Notes: generated by a model from the sequence alone, not told the origin. A stretch of DNA of 64,000 nucleotides from Bradyrhizobium manausense (GCF_018131105.1 NZ_JAFCJI010000001.1:2170001-2234000), one strand, 5' to 3'; shown: positions 19,028 to 29,219, counted from the stretch's first letter. A program made the numbers and translations.

Positions 19028-20197
19028 TCATTTTGCCCCCTGTGATGCAGACGACGACTTCCCGGCAGAGCCGTCGTGACTGCTGTGATCGGTGATCTTG
19101 ACCGATGTCGAGTACATCGGCATCAGCACGCGGAAGGTGGTCTTGCGCGGCTGAGACTCGCATTCGATGATGCCCCCGTGATCGCCGACGATCTTGGCGA
19201 CCAGCGCCAGACCAAGGCCCGAGCCGGTCTGCTTGGTGGTCACGAAGGGATCGAACAGGTTGGGCAGAAGATCGTCCGGCACGCCCGGTCCATTGTCCCT
19301 CACGCAGAATTCAAGCGGCAGGGATACCCGGGTTTTTTGACCGGGGACTGACAGGCGCACGCCGGGGCGGAACGCGGTGGTGAGCTGGATCTCGGCGTCA
19401 GGCACGTCGATCAGCGCTTCGGCGGCATTCTTCACCAGATTGAGGAACACCTGGATCAGCTGGTCCTGGTTCGCCAGCACCGGCGGCAGCGAGGGATCGT
19501 AGTCCTCGACGAAGCGGATGTTTCGGGCGAAGCCCGACTGCGCCAGCCGCTTCACGTGATCGAGCACCGAATGGATGTTGACTGGGCCGCGCACCACGGG
19601 CCGTTCGTCGCCGAACACCTCCATGCGGTCGACCAGCGTGACGATACGGTCGGCCTCGTCGCAGATCAGCCGCGTCAGCATGCGGTCCTCGGTCGAGGCC
19701 TGCTGCTCGAGCAATTGCGCGGCGCCACGGATGCCGGAGAGCGGATTCTTGATCTCGTGCGCGAGCATGGCCGCCAGCGCGATCACCGAACGCGCGGCGC
19801 TGCGATGGGTGAGCTGGCGGTCCATCTTGTCGGCGATGGAGCGCTCCTGGAGCATCACCACGATATGGCCGGGCCGCTCCGTGAGCGGGGCAACGTGGAG
19901 ATCGACCTGCCGGTCGCCGCCCATGCGTGGCGTGCCGAGATCGACCTTGTATTCGTTGACCGGCGCGTTCGACGAGCGCACCTGGTCGATCAGCGCCAGC
20001 AAGGGACTGCCGAACGGCACCAGCTCTTTCAGCGACTGCCGCTTCAGGAACTGAGTCGAGATATCGAAGAAGGCTTCGGTCGCGATATTGGCGGCCACGA
20101 TCTTGCCGTCCGGCCCGATCATGAGCACCGGATTGGGCAAGGCATCCAGGATCGCGTCGCTGTCGTCCGGCTTGCGATGGTCGGCGGCTGAGGTCAT
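19028..20197 (-). CDS. ntrB: Nitrogen sensor histidine kinase NtrB (NR(II))
   Basis: This soluble kinase/phosphatase of about 389 residues has an N-terminal PAS domain ([22 protein letters not shown]), HisKA with the phospho-acceptor His in [20 protein letters not shown], and a HATPase with DNGPGVPDD and [12 protein letters not shown]. There are no transmembrane segments, as expected for the PII-controlled NtrB. The ATG at 20197 overlaps the dusB stop by 4 bases (ATGA), so translation is coupled. Confidence 0.96.
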   Translation of the reverse strand: MTSAADHRKPDDSDAILDALPNPVLMIGPDGKIVAANIATEAFFDISTQFLKRQSLKELVPFGSPLLALIDQVRSSNAPVNEYKVDLGTPRMGGDRQVDLHVAPLTERPGHIVVMLQERSIADKMDRQLTHRSAARSVIALAAMLAHEIKNPLSGIRGAAQLLEQQASTEDRMLTRLICDEADRIVTLVDRMEVFGDERPVVRGPVNIHSVLDHVKRLAQSGFARNIRFVEDYDPSLPPVLANQDQLIQVFLNLVKNAAEALIDVPDAEIQLTTAFRPGVRLSVPGQKTRVSLPLEFCVRDNGPGVPDDLLPNLFDPFVTTKQTGSGLGLALVAKIVGDHGGIIECESQPRKTTFRVLMPMYSTSVKITDHSSHDGSAGKSSSASQGAK

Positions 20198-21258
20198 GCA
20201 GCGGCGCTCCATGCGAAGTCGTCGAACGCATCTTGCAGCAACTGATGGACGAGTCCGGGCTCTTCGGAGGTCAGGATCTTCTGGCGCCAGGCCTTCAGCG
20301 TCGCGACCGGCGCGCCGCTCGCTTCGGCCGCGACATCGAGCGCCCAGCCGAGATGCTTGCGTGCGTGCTTGAGGCCCACGCGCATCCCATAGAGTGCGCA
20401 AACGCCTTCATAGAGCGTGCGAACGTAATGGAGCTGGGTCGCGAGCGACGGCGCGGTTTCAGCCGCCCCGCCGTTCAGGCGGCGGCCGATTTCGCCGGGC
20501 AGCCATGGCTGGCCGTTCGCGCCGCGGCCGATCATGACGGCATCGGCGCCGGAGGCGTCGAGCGCTGAGAGCGCCTTCTCGTAGGTGGTGATGTCGCCAT
20601 TGACGACGAGCGGAATCGAGATGGCCTCGCGCACCGCGCGGATCGCATCCCAATCGGCCTCGCCCTTGTAGAACTGGCAGCGGGTGCGACCATGAACGGT
20701 CACGAGCTTGATGCCGGCAGCCTCCGCGCGGCGCGCCAATTCCGGTGCGTTGCGCGTGCGGTCGTCCCAGCCGAGCCGCATCTTCAGTGTCACCGGAACT
20801 TTCACGGCGGCAATCGTCGCCTCGATCAGGCTGGCGGCGTGATCGAGATCGCGCATCAGGGCCGAGCCCGACTGGCCGCCGGTGACGTGACGGGCGGGAC
20901 AGCCCATATTGATATCGATGATGTCGGCGCCTTCGGCCTCGGCGATCCGGGCGCCCTCCGCCATCCAATGCGCCTCGCAGCCGGCAAGCTGGACCACATG
21001 GGGCCCGACCCCGGTCGCTTCGCAGCGCAACCGCGACATGCGGTGGCCGTTGGCGAGCTCATCACTGGCGGTCATTTCGGAGACGACAAGGCCCGCCCCG
21101 AGCTCGGCGGCGAGCTTCCGGACGGGCGAGTCGGTCACTCCCGACATCGGAGCCAGGAAGACCGGGGTAGCGATTTCAATATCGCCTATCTTCAACGGCT
21201 TAGAGCCTGATCCTGCCGAGCCGGTCACAGTGGTTCCGTTGAGTGGGCAGGGCCTCAT
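20194..21258 (-). CDS. dusB: tRNA-dihydrouridine synthase DusB (NifR3)
   Basis: This flavoenzyme of about 350 residues reduces uridines in the tRNA D-loop. Family motifs seen are the [15 protein letters not shown] opening, the [18 protein letters not shown] region with the catalytic cysteine of the MNxGCP motif near residue 120, and [18 protein letters not shown] and VNGDITTYE further on. A GTG at 21228 with GGA about 9 bases ahead may be the true start, giving 344 residues. It is the first gene of the dusB-ntrBC operon, historically called nifR3. Confidence 0.93.
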   Translation of the reverse strand: MRPCPLNGTTVTGSAGSGSKPLKIGDIEIATPVFLAPMSGVTDSPVRKLAAELGAGLVVSEMTASDELANGHRMSRLRCEATGVGPHVVQLAGCEAHWMAEGARIAEAEGADIIDINMGCPARHVTGGQSGSALMRDLDHAASLIEATIAAVKVPVTLKMRLGWDDRTRNAPELARRAEAAGIKLVTVHGRTRCQFYKGEADWDAIRAVREAISIPLVVNGDITTYEKALSALDASGADAVMIGRGANGQPWLPGEIGRRLNGGAAETAPSLATQLHYVRTLYEGVCALYGMRVGLKHARKHLGWALDVAAEASGAPVATLKAWRQKILTSEEPGLVHQLLQDAFDDFAWSAAA

Positions 21259-21474
21259 CGCGTCTGCCAGGGATTATCTTGCGCACAATTCTTGTGCAGT
21301 CAAGCGCCTTGCCTACAGTTTAGACAGTTCTGCAGATCTTTCAAGTGCAGTGCAGCAAATTGTTGAATCCGACAATCCAGGGAAACCCCCTTTTTTTGCG
21401 GGCCTGCCGTGCTAGAGGCATGCCGGCAATCACCCCACCCGACGCATCCCTTAACAGTCGAATATTTGAGTCCT

Positions 21475-22656
21475 ATGGCGAAATCACAGCGCACCGCAGT
21501 CGTTCTTGTTGCGGCCGGACGTGGCCTGCGCGCCGGCGCCGGTGGCCCCAAGCAATATCGCGAGATCGGCGGCGTGCCCGTGATCTACCGCGCCATGGAA
21601 GCCTTCAGCACCCACCCCGAAATCTTCGCCGTGCAGCCGGTGGTGAACCCCGACGACAGCGCGATGTTCACGGCCGCGGTTCAAGGGCTCAAGCACGAGG
21701 CGCCGGCCAATGGCGGCGCGACGCGTCAGGCCTCGGTGCTGTCAGGCCTCGAAGCGCTGGCCCGGCACGAGCCCGACATTGTCCTGATCCACGATGCCGC
21801 TCGCCCCTTCGTCTCTTCGGGCGTGATCTCGCGCGCGATCGAGGCGGCCGGCCGCACGGGCGCGGCGATCCCCGTCGTCCCCGTCACCGACACCATCAAG
21901 GTCACCAGTGCGGGCGGCGATGTCGAGGACACGCCGGATCGAGCTTCCTTGCGAATTGCGCAGACGCCGCAATCCTTTCGTTTCGATGTCATCCTCGAAG
22001 CACATCGTCGCGCGGCCAAGGACGGACGCTCTGATTTCACCGATGATGCCGCGATCGCCGAATGGGCGGGATTGACGGTTGCGACCTTTGAAGGCGATGT
22101 TGCCAATATGAAGCTCACCACCCCCGAGGATTTCGTGCGCGAGGAAGCGCGCCTGGCCAACCTGCTCGGCGACATCAGGACCGGCACGGGCTATGACGTG
22201 CACGCCTTCGGTGAAGGCGACCACCTCATGCTCTGCGGCGTGCGCGTGCCCCACACCAGGGGCTTCCTGGCTCACTCCGACGGCGATGTCGGGCTGCATG
22301 CACTGGTCGATGCCATTCTCGGCGCGCTCGCCGACGGCGACATCGGCTCGCACTTCCCGCCGAGTGATGCGAAATGGAAGGGCGCCTCCTCCGATCAGTT
22401 CCTGAAATACGCCATCGAGCGCGTCACGGCCCGCGGCGGCCGCGTCGCCAATCTCGAGGTCACCATGATCTGCGAGCGGCCGAAGATCGGCCCGCTGCGC
22501 GACGTCATGCGCGCCCGCATCGCCGAGATCTCCGGCGTCGACATTTCCCGCGTCGCGGTGAAGGCGACGACCAGCGAGCGGCTCGGCTTCACGGGGCGCG
22601 AGGAAGGCATCGCGGCCACCGCGAGCGCCACCATCCGTCTTCCCTGGAGCGCGTAA
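21475..22656 (+). CDS. ispDF: Bifunctional IspD/IspF, MEP isoprenoid pathway
   Basis: This 393-residue fusion carries two steps of the methylerythritol phosphate pathway. The first ~225 residues are 2-C-methyl-D-erythritol 4-phosphate cytidylyltransferase ([16 protein letters not shown] nucleotide-binding opening; [10 protein letters not shown]). The rest is 2-C-methyl-D-erythritol 2,4-cyclodiphosphate synthase (GTGYDVHAF with the zinc Asp and His; later [19 protein letters not shown]). The fusion is the normal arrangement in alphaproteobacteria. The ATG at 21475 is chosen as the start of [15 protein letters not shown]. It is divergent from dusB. Confidence 0.95.
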   Translation: MAKSQRTAVVLVAAGRGLRAGAGGPKQYREIGGVPVIYRAMEAFSTHPEIFAVQPVVNPDDSAMFTAAVQGLKHEAPANGGATRQASVLSGLEALARHEPDIVLIHDAARPFVSSGVISRAIEAAGRTGAAIPVVPVTDTIKVTSAGGDVEDTPDRASLRIAQTPQSFRFDVILEAHRRAAKDGRSDFTDDAAIAEWAGLTVATFEGDVANMKLTTPEDFVREEARLANLLGDIRTGTGYDVHAFGEGDHLMLCGVRVPHTRGFLAHSDGDVGLHALVDAILGALADGDIGSHFPPSDAKWKGASSDQFLKYAIERVTARGGRVANLEVTMICERPKIGPLRDVMRARIAEISGVDISRVAVKATTSERLGFTGREEGIAATASATIRLPWSA

Positions 22657-22660
22657 GACC

Positions 22661-23272
22661 ATGGGCGGCAGCGACGCACGCGCCCTCTCCCGCTCGCTGC
22701 TCGATCTGTGCCGGATGCGCAAGCTGACGATCGCGACCGCCGAGTCCTGTACCGGCGGTCTCGTGGCCGGCGCACTGACCGACATTCCCGGCTCCTCTGA
22801 CGTGATCGACCGCGGCTTCGTCACCTATTCCAATGACGCCAAACGCGCGATGCTCGGCGTCGAGGCCGGCACGCTCACGAATTTCGGCGCCGTCAGCAAG
22901 GAGACCGCGACCGCGATGGCGGTTGGCGCGCTCGAGCGGGCCGATGTCGATCTCGCGGTCGCCATCACCGGCATCGCCGGCCCCGGGGGCGCCACCCCCG
23001 GCAAGCCGGTCGGCCTCGTGCATTTCGCCGCCGCCGCCCGCGACGGCCGCATCATCCATCGCGAGCAGCGTTTCGGCGCGATCGGCCGCACGGCCGTGCG
23101 TCAGCGCTCCGTGGTCGAGGCATTGCGCATGCTGATGGAGCTTGCCCGCGGCCCGCAAGCCGCAGCCAAGCCGCGCCGCGCGGCGGCTGCAACGCGACTT
23201 CGACCGCGCGTGACCCGCTCGCCGCGCCGTCACGCCGCGAAGCGCAGGACTCCGCGGTCGCCGCGCGGCTGA
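22661..23272 (+). CDS. CinA C-terminal-domain nicotinamide-nucleotide amidase (PncC-type)
   Basis: This 203-residue protein has only the CinA C-terminal domain, which deamidates NMN to NaMN. Motifs are TAESCTGGLVAGALTDIPGSS near residue 25 and ITGIAGPGGATPGKPVGLV near residue 105. The N-terminal MoCF-like domain of full CinA is missing, as in E. coli PncC. After about residue 165 there is an unusual tail rich in Arg, Ala and Pro (PRRAAAATRLRPRVTRSPRR). It starts 4 bases after ispDF and is likely in the same operon. Confidence 0.9.
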   Translation: MGGSDARALSRSLLDLCRMRKLTIATAESCTGGLVAGALTDIPGSSDVIDRGFVTYSNDAKRAMLGVEAGTLTNFGAVSKETATAMAVGALERADVDLAVAITGIAGPGGATPGKPVGLVHFAAAARDGRIIHREQRFGAIGRTAVRQRSVVEALRMLMELARGPQAAAKPRRAAAATRLRPRVTRSPRRHAAKRRTPRSPRG

Positions 23273-23278
23273 GACACG

Positions 23279-24055
23279 CTACGCCGCCGCCAGCAACGCG
23301 CTCGCATGATCGAGCACGCGCTGCTTGACCGCATCGGCATCAGCCGGCTTCACCTTCGCGCTTACGGTCAATTCCACGAGAGGTGCCGCCGGATCGGCGG
23401 CGATCACTTTCGACACGTTGACTGACGGCGCGGCGTGATCGTCGACGCGCGGGTCATCGCGCAACTCCTTCAGGATCCGGTCGGCGAGCGCATTGGCCGC
23501 GCCGGCCCTGACCGGAAACGTCACCTTGACCTCGCCCGTGCCCGGATAGGCGCTGTGATTGATGATCGCCGCGCCCCAGACCTGCCCGTTCGGCAACAGG
23601 ATCTGCGTGTTGTCGCCCGCGACCAACTCGGTCATGAACAGCGACAGCGATTGCACCTTGCCGGCCTTGCCGCCGACCTCGACATCATCGCCGATGTGGA
23701 ACGGTCGAAACAGCAGCAGCATCACGCCGGCGGCGAGATTGGACAGCGTGCCTTGCAGGGCGAGGCCAATGGCGAGTGACGTTGCGCCCAGCACCGCGAC
23801 GAGGCTCGCGGTCTGGATGCCGAAGAGCTGCAGCACGGCGATGCCGACGATAGCCAGCACGCCGTAGCGCGTGACACTGGAGACGAAGAACGTGACGAGC
23901 GGATCGACCCGGTGCCCGACGTTGAGCACACGCGTGACGACGCGCTGCATGGCGCCGGACAGATACCAACCAACCGCCAGCAGCAGGATCGCGTAGATGG
24001 CGTTCAGCCCATACAGGACGAGCGAGGCTTTCAGCGTGTCGAAATTGATGGTCAT
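23279..24055 (-). CDS. Small-conductance mechanosensitive channel (MscS family)
   Basis: This 258-residue channel protein has three N-terminal hydrophobic segments, the pore-lining TM3 with the family glycine/alanine pattern (GATSLAIGLALQGTLSNLAAGVMLL, near residues 90-115) and the beta domain after it (RPFHIGDDVEVGGKAGKV). It opens on membrane tension during hypo-osmotic shock. The start at 24055 is supported by GGGAG 5 bases ahead. It is convergent with the cinA-type gene. Confidence 0.92.
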   Translation of the reverse strand: MTINFDTLKASLVLYGLNAIYAILLLAVGWYLSGAMQRVVTRVLNVGHRVDPLVTFFVSSVTRYGVLAIVGIAVLQLFGIQTASLVAVLGATSLAIGLALQGTLSNLAAGVMLLLFRPFHIGDDVEVGGKAGKVQSLSLFMTELVAGDNTQILLPNGQVWGAAIINHSAYPGTGEVKVTFPVRAGAANALADRILKELRDDPRVDDHAAPSVNVSKVIAADPAAPLVELTVSAKVKPADADAVKQRVLDHASALLAAA

Positions 24056-24120
24056 GAGGTCTCCCACCCGCACAATCCGGAGGAAACGCGGACCGGCGTG
24101 AAATGATCCCGAAGGGAACA

Positions 24121-24669
24121 CGCAATCCCTTGCGTTGTCCGACGGGCAAAACACCCAATCAGCGGGTCAATCCGGCCAGGCAAAAACATTCCGCTTTACC
24201 GAAATTCTGATTTGCCGTAGACGTCAGCCGCCTCATCCCGGTCAGAGGGACGTATCGCGATCGTCACGAACGTGGGGTGAGCCGTGGTGGACGCCGACTG
24301 CATCGGCGCGACTGACATCGCAGGGCGGGCAACCGTGAGCGAGCGCGTCGCGCAAACGACCGGTGCGGTCAGCGTACGGTAAAACCGTGTCGTCCTGGCG
24401 CCCGGAGTCTGTGCGTCAAGTCTTGCGGTGATGGATGCGGCTCAACCGGGCCCGTGCATCAGCCATCTGCAAGGCGACGGGGGCAATAGTGCATCGCTCC
24501 CCGGGGAGAGCTCGGCATAAGCCGTCAACCCACTGCGCAGGGAAGGCCGGATGTTTGGCTTCACCTGTATGCCGCTGTGCAGCCTCTTGTAGCGCAACCT
24601 TCGCACAGTGGACCGCGGGTGCCAGCCGGCACCCGGTCTTCCCTGCGCCCTCTGACATCGGAGGGTGGC
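24121..24669 (+). repeat. 549-bp dispersed repeat, copy A
   Basis: This stretch occurs again, reverse complemented and without net length change, at 43904-44452; weaker similarity runs about 35 bases further to near 24703. The only frames in it (e.g. 24135-24338 plus and 24416-24718 minus) are shared with copy B, but several of the few differences change amino acids, so I do not call them genes. Inside is a structured part: GGGTGCC/GGCACCC (24617-24634) nested in GCGCAGGGAAG/CTTCCCTGCGC (24535-24648). The following ~220 bases lead into the oxidase operon. Confidence 0.85.
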
Positions 24670-24893
24670 AACACCAAGCAGAGCTCGGGCGCAGTGCGTC
24701 GCGGGGCTGCAGCGACATGTTTGCTTTTCAAATTGCACGCAAATTTTGCCCAAATCGATCGCGATGTGCGACGCAGCGGCGCGACCGAACGTCTTGTCAC
24801 TAAGTGATCTTGCGTTGAAAAATATTGGCGCAATAATGCCGCTCTACGTTGTGAGCCGGAATCAACCGGTCCAGCACTCTGGAGGGCGACATC

Positions 24894-25601
24894 GTGTTCG
24901 CTCGCGAAGCGGTTTTGGCCGCTGCACTGATGACCTTCGCCGCCTTTGATGGTGCGGCTGCACAAGCGGCCAACCAGCCCCCCGACACGATGGCGGCGCG
25001 GGTGGAAGCGTGCACGCCCTGTCACGGCAACAAGGGCGAAGGCACCAGCGACGTCTATTTCCCGCGGCTTGCCGGCAAGCCGTCAGGTTATCTCTACAAT
25101 CAATTGCTCGCCTTCCGCAGTGGCAGGCGCAAATATCCGCCGATGAACTATCTGCTGGAGTTTCTGCCCGATCCATATCTGGAAGCGATGGCGGAGTATT
25201 TTGCGGGCGAGCACCCGGCATTGCCGCAGCCCGTGCCGAGCGAGGTCAGCAAGGAGGTCCTTGCTCATGGTGAGTTGCTCGCGACCAGCGGCGATGCCGG
25301 TCGCAACATACCGGCGTGCGTGAGCTGCCATGGCCCGGGACTTACGGGCATGCAGCCCGGCATTCCCGGCCTGCTCGGCCTGCGTGCGCCCTACATCAGT
25401 GCCCAACTCGGCGCCTGGCGCTACGGCACGCGCACGGCGAAATCACCCGACTGCATGCAGATCGTCGCCGGCCATCTGACCGAGGCCGACGTCACTGCTG
25501 TCGCGGCCTGGCTTGCGACGCGCCCTGCCCCTGCCAATCCTGCTCCCGTGGCGAAAGGCACCTACGCGCTGCCCTTCGGCTGCGGCAGCCAGCCCAACTG
25601 A
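24894..25601 (+). CDS. Di-haem c-type cytochrome (c4-like)
   Basis: This 235-residue exported protein starts at GTG 24894, with GGAGG 8 bases ahead. A signal peptide is visible (hydrophobic LAAALMTFAAFDGAAAQA). Two CxxCH haem sites are read, CTPCHG near residue 41 and CVSCHG near residue 142, so it is a di-haem, c4-like cytochrome. It is the first gene of a six-gene operon ending with a ba3-type oxidase and would pass electrons in the periplasm. The donor is unknown. Confidence 0.88.
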   Translation: MFAREAVLAAALMTFAAFDGAAAQAANQPPDTMAARVEACTPCHGNKGEGTSDVYFPRLAGKPSGYLYNQLLAFRSGRRKYPPMNYLLEFLPDPYLEAMAEYFAGEHPALPQPVPSEVSKEVLAHGELLATSGDAGRNIPACVSCHGPGLTGMQPGIPGLLGLRAPYISAQLGAWRYGTRTAKSPDCMQIVAGHLTEADVTAVAAWLATRPAPANPAPVAKGTYALPFGCGSQPN

Positions 25602-25612
25602 CGAGGCGGATG

Positions 25613-26851
25613 ATGGGCTCGAAACTGTCGATCGCACTGCTTGCATTCGCCGCGCTCACCACGAGCGCGCATGCGCAGGATAAGAACAGCGACATCATTG
25701 CGCGCGGCGAATATCTCGCCCGTGCCGGCGACTGCACAGCCTGCCACACCGCGCCGGAGGGCCATCTGTTTGCCGGCGGCCGCGCCATGCCGACACCCTT
25801 CGGGACGCTCTACACCTCCAATATCACACCCGACCCTGATACCGGGATCGGCAAGTGGAGCGCGAACGATTTCTACAAGACCATGCACAGCGGCCGCTAC
25901 CCGGATGGCGGGCTGATCTATCCGGCGATGCCGTTCGCCTCCTACACCAAGGTGACGCGCGCCGACAGCGATGCGATTTTCGCCTACTTGCGATCGATTC
26001 CGCCTGTGAACCAGAAGAACCGGCAGCACGAGCTGCGTTTCCCCTATGACAACAGGCAGCTCATCCTCGGCTGGCGCACGCTGTTCTTCAGCGAGGGCGA
26101 GTTCAAGCCCGATCCGAGCAAATCGGCCGAATGGAATCGCGGCGCCTATCTGGTCGAAGGCCTCGGCCATTGCGGCATGTGCCATTCGCCGATCAACGCA
26201 CTCGGCGGCACCTCGCAGTCCGACGCCTTCAAGGGTGGCCTGATCCCGATGCAGAACTGGTACGCGCCCTCGCTCACTTCCAACCGCGAGGCGGGCCTCG
26301 GCGACTGGAGTATCAAGGACATCACCGATCTGCTCCAGACCGGTGTCTCCGCGCGCGGCGTGGTCTACGGGCCGATGGCGGAGGTCGTGCACAACAGCCT
26401 GCAATACCTCGACGATGCCGACACCAAGGCGATGGCGGTGTACCTCAAGGGTATCGCGGAAGGCTCGTCGCCGCCCCCGTCCAGCTCGGTGCTGCCGAAC
26501 ACCGAGAGCAGCCTGCTGATCAGCCTCGGCAAGACCGTCTACGACAAGAACTGCGCCAGCTGCCATGGCACGCAGGGCGAAGGCAAGCCGCCGCACTGGC
26601 CGCCGCTCGCCAACAACCAGTCGATCGAGATGCAGTCGGCGGTCAACCCGATCCGCATGGTGCTCAATGGGGGCTATCCGCCGGGCACCAAGGGCAACCC
26701 GATGCCCTATGGCATGCCGCCGTTCGCGGGCCTGCTCTCCGACAACGAGGTCGCCGCCGTCGTCTCCTACATCCGCACCGCCTGGGGCAATCGCGGCACG
26801 CCGGTCTCGGCACGCGAGGCCAACGAGCTGCGCTCCGCACCGCTGAACTGA
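25613..26851 (+). CDS. Tri-haem c-type cytochrome (dehydrogenase cytochrome-subunit type)
   Basis: This protein of about 412 residues has a signal peptide (KLSIALLAFAALTTSAHAQ) and three CxxCH haem sites (CTACH near residue 43, CGMCH near 190, CASCH near 320). The architecture matches the membrane-associated cytochrome subunits of PQQ or flavin alcohol and sugar-acid dehydrogenases. No dehydrogenase subunit is adjacent. An ATG at 25610 is an alternative start; GAGG sits 6 bases before 25613. It would link an unknown dehydrogenase or the bc1 complex to the oxidase. Confidence 0.88.
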   Translation: MGSKLSIALLAFAALTTSAHAQDKNSDIIARGEYLARAGDCTACHTAPEGHLFAGGRAMPTPFGTLYTSNITPDPDTGIGKWSANDFYKTMHSGRYPDGGLIYPAMPFASYTKVTRADSDAIFAYLRSIPPVNQKNRQHELRFPYDNRQLILGWRTLFFSEGEFKPDPSKSAEWNRGAYLVEGLGHCGMCHSPINALGGTSQSDAFKGGLIPMQNWYAPSLTSNREAGLGDWSIKDITDLLQTGVSARGVVYGPMAEVVHNSLQYLDDADTKAMAVYLKGIAEGSSPPPSSSVLPNTESSLLISLGKTVYDKNCASCHGTQGEGKPPHWPPLANNQSIEMQSAVNPIRMVLNGGYPPGTKGNPMPYGMPPFAGLLSDNEVAAVVSYIRTAWGNRGTPVSAREANELRSAPLN

Positions 26852-26870
26852 GAAGCGCCAGAGATCTGTC

Positions 26871-27047
26871 ATGTTCAATTCCGATCCGCCGACCAGCCCA
26901 GCCGCCGCCGACCAGGCCGTCGAGGAAGTCGTTGCCCGGGGACCATCAGGCGCCATCGTTCTGGCCGGCATCGCGACGGCCTGCGTCGTCGCGATGTGGC
27001 TCGCGTTCTATCTGTTCGTCTTCCTGCCGCGCGGGTCGCTGCAATGA
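26871..27047 (+). CDS. Small single-span subunit of the ba3-type oxidase (58 aa)
   Basis: This 58-residue protein is one polar N-terminal stretch plus one transmembrane helix (AIVLAGIATACVVAMWLAFY, continuing LFVFLP). Small one-helix proteins at this place are known as subunit IIa (CbaD) in ba3 oxidases. It overlaps the subunit II ATG by 4 bases (ATGA), which supports a real, coupled gene. Confidence 0.75.
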   Translation: MFNSDPPTSPAAADQAVEEVVARGPSGAIVLAGIATACVVAMWLAFYLFVFLPRGSLQ

Positions 27048-27610
27048 GTGCAGAGGGCACCCATGGCAGCAGCGCCGAGGTCGCGGCCCGCGTCGAGCGG
27101 CGCTGGGCCACCATTGCCGTCGTCATCATCGTCGGCATGGCACTGCTCGCGGCCTTCGCCGGCATCCACCAGGCGACCATGCCGCAGCCACGTGTCGAGA
27201 CCACCGATCCGTCACGCATCCATCTCGCTGGTGAGTTCGTCGAAAGCAATCTCGGCAGCGCGCTGGAAGCCAACGGCAATGTGACCGTGCGTGCGATCGG
27301 CCAGCAATATTCCTTCACGCCGGCCTGCATCGTGGTCCCCGTGGACACGCCGATCACGCTTCGTGCGACCAGCGCCGACGTCGTGCACGGCATCCTGATC
27401 CAGGGCACCAATGTCAACACGATGCTGGTGCCGGGCTACATCTCCGAGCAGCTGATGCGCTTTACGAAGACCGGCGACTATCTGATGCCCTGCCAGGAGT
27501 TCTGCTCCTTCGGCCATGAGGGCATGTGGGGCAAGGTCAAGGTGATCGACAAGACCGACTTCGCAACCCGCGCGAAGGCCGGGGGGAGGCTGAGCTGTGT
27601 TGGTCAATAG
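27044..27610 (+). CDS. Cytochrome c oxidase subunit II, ba3 type (CuA)
   Basis: This 188-residue subunit has one N-terminal transmembrane helix (about residues 24-44) and a cupredoxin domain. The CuA site is complete in CQEFCSFGHEGM (Cys-x3-Cys-x3-His-x2-Met), with the first histidine in VVHGILIQG. A single helix and short length mark the ba3/B-type family rather than aa3. It accepts electrons from the operon's cytochromes c. It overlaps subunit I by 14 bases. Confidence 0.92.
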   Translation: MSAEGTHGSSAEVAARVERRWATIAVVIIVGMALLAAFAGIHQATMPQPRVETTDPSRIHLAGEFVESNLGSALEANGNVTVRAIGQQYSFTPACIVVPVDTPITLRATSADVVHGILIQGTNVNTMLVPGYISEQLMRFTKTGDYLMPCQEFCSFGHEGMWGKVKVIDKTDFATRAKAGGRLSCVGQ

Positions 27611-29219
27611 GAAGCTCATTCTCGCCCATTTCTGGCTGGCCTTCGTGGTGTTCGGGGTCGCACTGACGCTTGGCGCCTGGCAGATGTTCATCCGCAGTCC
27701 GATCGGTACCTGGCTCTCCAACCCCGAGCTCTACTATCGCTCGCTGACCGCGCACGGCACGGTGATGGGCTATGTGTTTCCGACACTGGTCGCGATGGGC
27801 TTTGGCTATGCCATCAGCGAGTCCGCGCTGCAGCAGCGCCTGGTCGGCGTGCGCTGGGCCTGGACTGGCTTCTGGCTGATCGTGGTCGGAAGCGTCATGG
27901 CGGTGATCCCGATCGCATTGGGGCGCGCGTCGGTGCTCTACACGTTCTATCCGCCGCTGATCGGCAGTCTTTTCTACTATCTCGGCGTCGTGCTGGTCGT
28001 AGTCGGCTCATGGATCTGGGTCGCCCTGATGTCGATCAATCTGCGCGTCTGGCGCAAGGCGCATCCAGGCGCGCCGGTGCCGCTGGCGATGTTCGCCAAT
28101 GTCGCGGGCTCCTATCTGTGGGCCTGGACCGCGGTCGGTGCGGCGCTCGAGCTGCTGCTCCAGATCATTCCCGTCGCAGCCGGCCTGAAGAACACGATCG
28201 ATGCCGGCCTCGCCCGCATCTTCTTCTCCTGGACGCTGCACGCCATCGTCTATTTCTGGCTGATGCCGACCTACATCGCTTATTACACCATCGTGCCGCG
28301 CGCGATCGGCGGCCGGGTCTATTCCGACACCATGGCCCGGATTTCCTTCATCCTGTTCCTGGTGGTGGCGATGCCGATCGGCATGCACCACACGTTTGCC
28401 GACCCGCAGGTCGGTGCCGGCTTCAAGTTCATCCATTCGGCCTTCACCGCGCTGGTCGCGCTGCCGACGCTGCTGACCGTGTTCACGATCTGCGCCTCGA
28501 TCGAGATCGCGGCGCGCCTGCGCGGCGGCCGCGGCATGTTCGGCTGGATCAGGGCGTTGCCCTGGGACAATCCGATGCTGCTGGCGCTCGCCTTCTCGTT
28601 CGTCATGCTCGGCTTCGGCGGCGCCGGCGGCCTCATCAACATGAGCTACCAGCTCGATGCCTCGATCCACAACACGCAATGGATCACCGGCCATTTCCAC
28701 CTGATCTTCGGCGGCGCCATCGTGATCATGTATTTTGCGATCGCCTATGACCTTTGGCCGCATCTGACCGGACGCGAGCTGATCGATGTCCGCCTCATCC
28801 GCACCCAGCTCTGGCTGTGGTTCATCGGCATGATCGTCACGACCTTCCCGTGGCACTGGGTCGGCATTTTGGGGATGCCGCGCCGCATGGCCTATTTCGA
28901 CTTCGGCGATCCCGCGATCGCGCCGCAGGCGCTGTCGGTAACCTTCTCCGCCATCGGCGGCTTCATCCTGCTGACCTCGGGCATCATGTTCATCGTCATC
29001 CTGGCGCGGGGCATGCGGGCGCCTCAGCTTGACGCCGGCCCCTATCGCTTTGCGCTCGCCGTACACCAGCCCAAGACCGTGCCGGTCGCGCTCAACACAC
29101 ATGCATTGTGGGTGGCGTTGATGATCGCGCTCACCATCACCAATTACGGGTATCCGGTCCTGAATCTGGCACTGGGCGGAGGCACCTCGGTGCCCGCCGT
29201 TTATGTGGGAGCGCAGTGA
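27597..29219 (+). CDS. Cytochrome c oxidase subunit I, ba3 (B-family) type
   Basis: This 540-residue haem-copper oxidase has about 13-14 membrane helices. The ligands are read directly: low-spin haem His in LTAHGTVMG; CuB His and cross-linked Tyr in TLHAIVYFW; the CuB pair in MHHTFADP; and the two helix-X histidines in ITGHFHLIFGG. The H-x3-Y spacing and the lack of the D-channel motif favour the B family. It starts at GTG 27597 with GGGGGAGG 8 bases before. B-type oxidases usually have high oxygen affinity. Confidence 0.93.
   Translation: MLVNRKLILAHFWLAFVVFGVALTLGAWQMFIRSPIGTWLSNPELYYRSLTAHGTVMGYVFPTLVAMGFGYAISESALQQRLVGVRWAWTGFWLIVVGSVMAVIPIALGRASVLYTFYPPLIGSLFYYLGVVLVVVGSWIWVALMSINLRVWRKAHPGAPVPLAMFANVAGSYLWAWTAVGAALELLLQIIPVAAGLKNTIDAGLARIFFSWTLHAIVYFWLMPTYIAYYTIVPRAIGGRVYSDTMARISFILFLVVAMPIGMHHTFADPQVGAGFKFIHSAFTALVALPTLLTVFTICASIEIAARLRGGRGMFGWIRALPWDNPMLLALAFSFVMLGFGGAGGLINMSYQLDASIHNTQWITGHFHLIFGGAIVIMYFAIAYDLWPHLTGRELIDVRLIRTQLWLWFIGMIVTTFPWHWVGILGMPRRMAYFDFGDPAIAPQALSVTFSAIGGFILLTSGIMFIVILARGMRAPQLDAGPYRFALAVHQPKTVPVALNTHALWVALMIALTITNYGYPVLNLALGGGTSVPAVYVGAQ

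Noticed and set aside
24135..24718. Hypothetical proteins inside the 549-bp repeat (67 aa plus strand, 100 aa minus strand)
   Set aside because: The same frames occur in copy B, but many of the few differences between copies change amino acids, which fits a non-coding repeat better than conserved proteins.
24797..24833. FNR/FixK-type box before the oxidase operon
   Set aside because: TCACTAAGTGA and TTGCG...CGCAA are symmetrical, but the spacing does not fit the FixK/FNR consensus of TTG-N8-CAA type.
24825..24842. Sigma54 promoter (TGGC...GC) before the oxidase operon
   Set aside because: The distance between the GG and GC elements is one base short of the required spacing.
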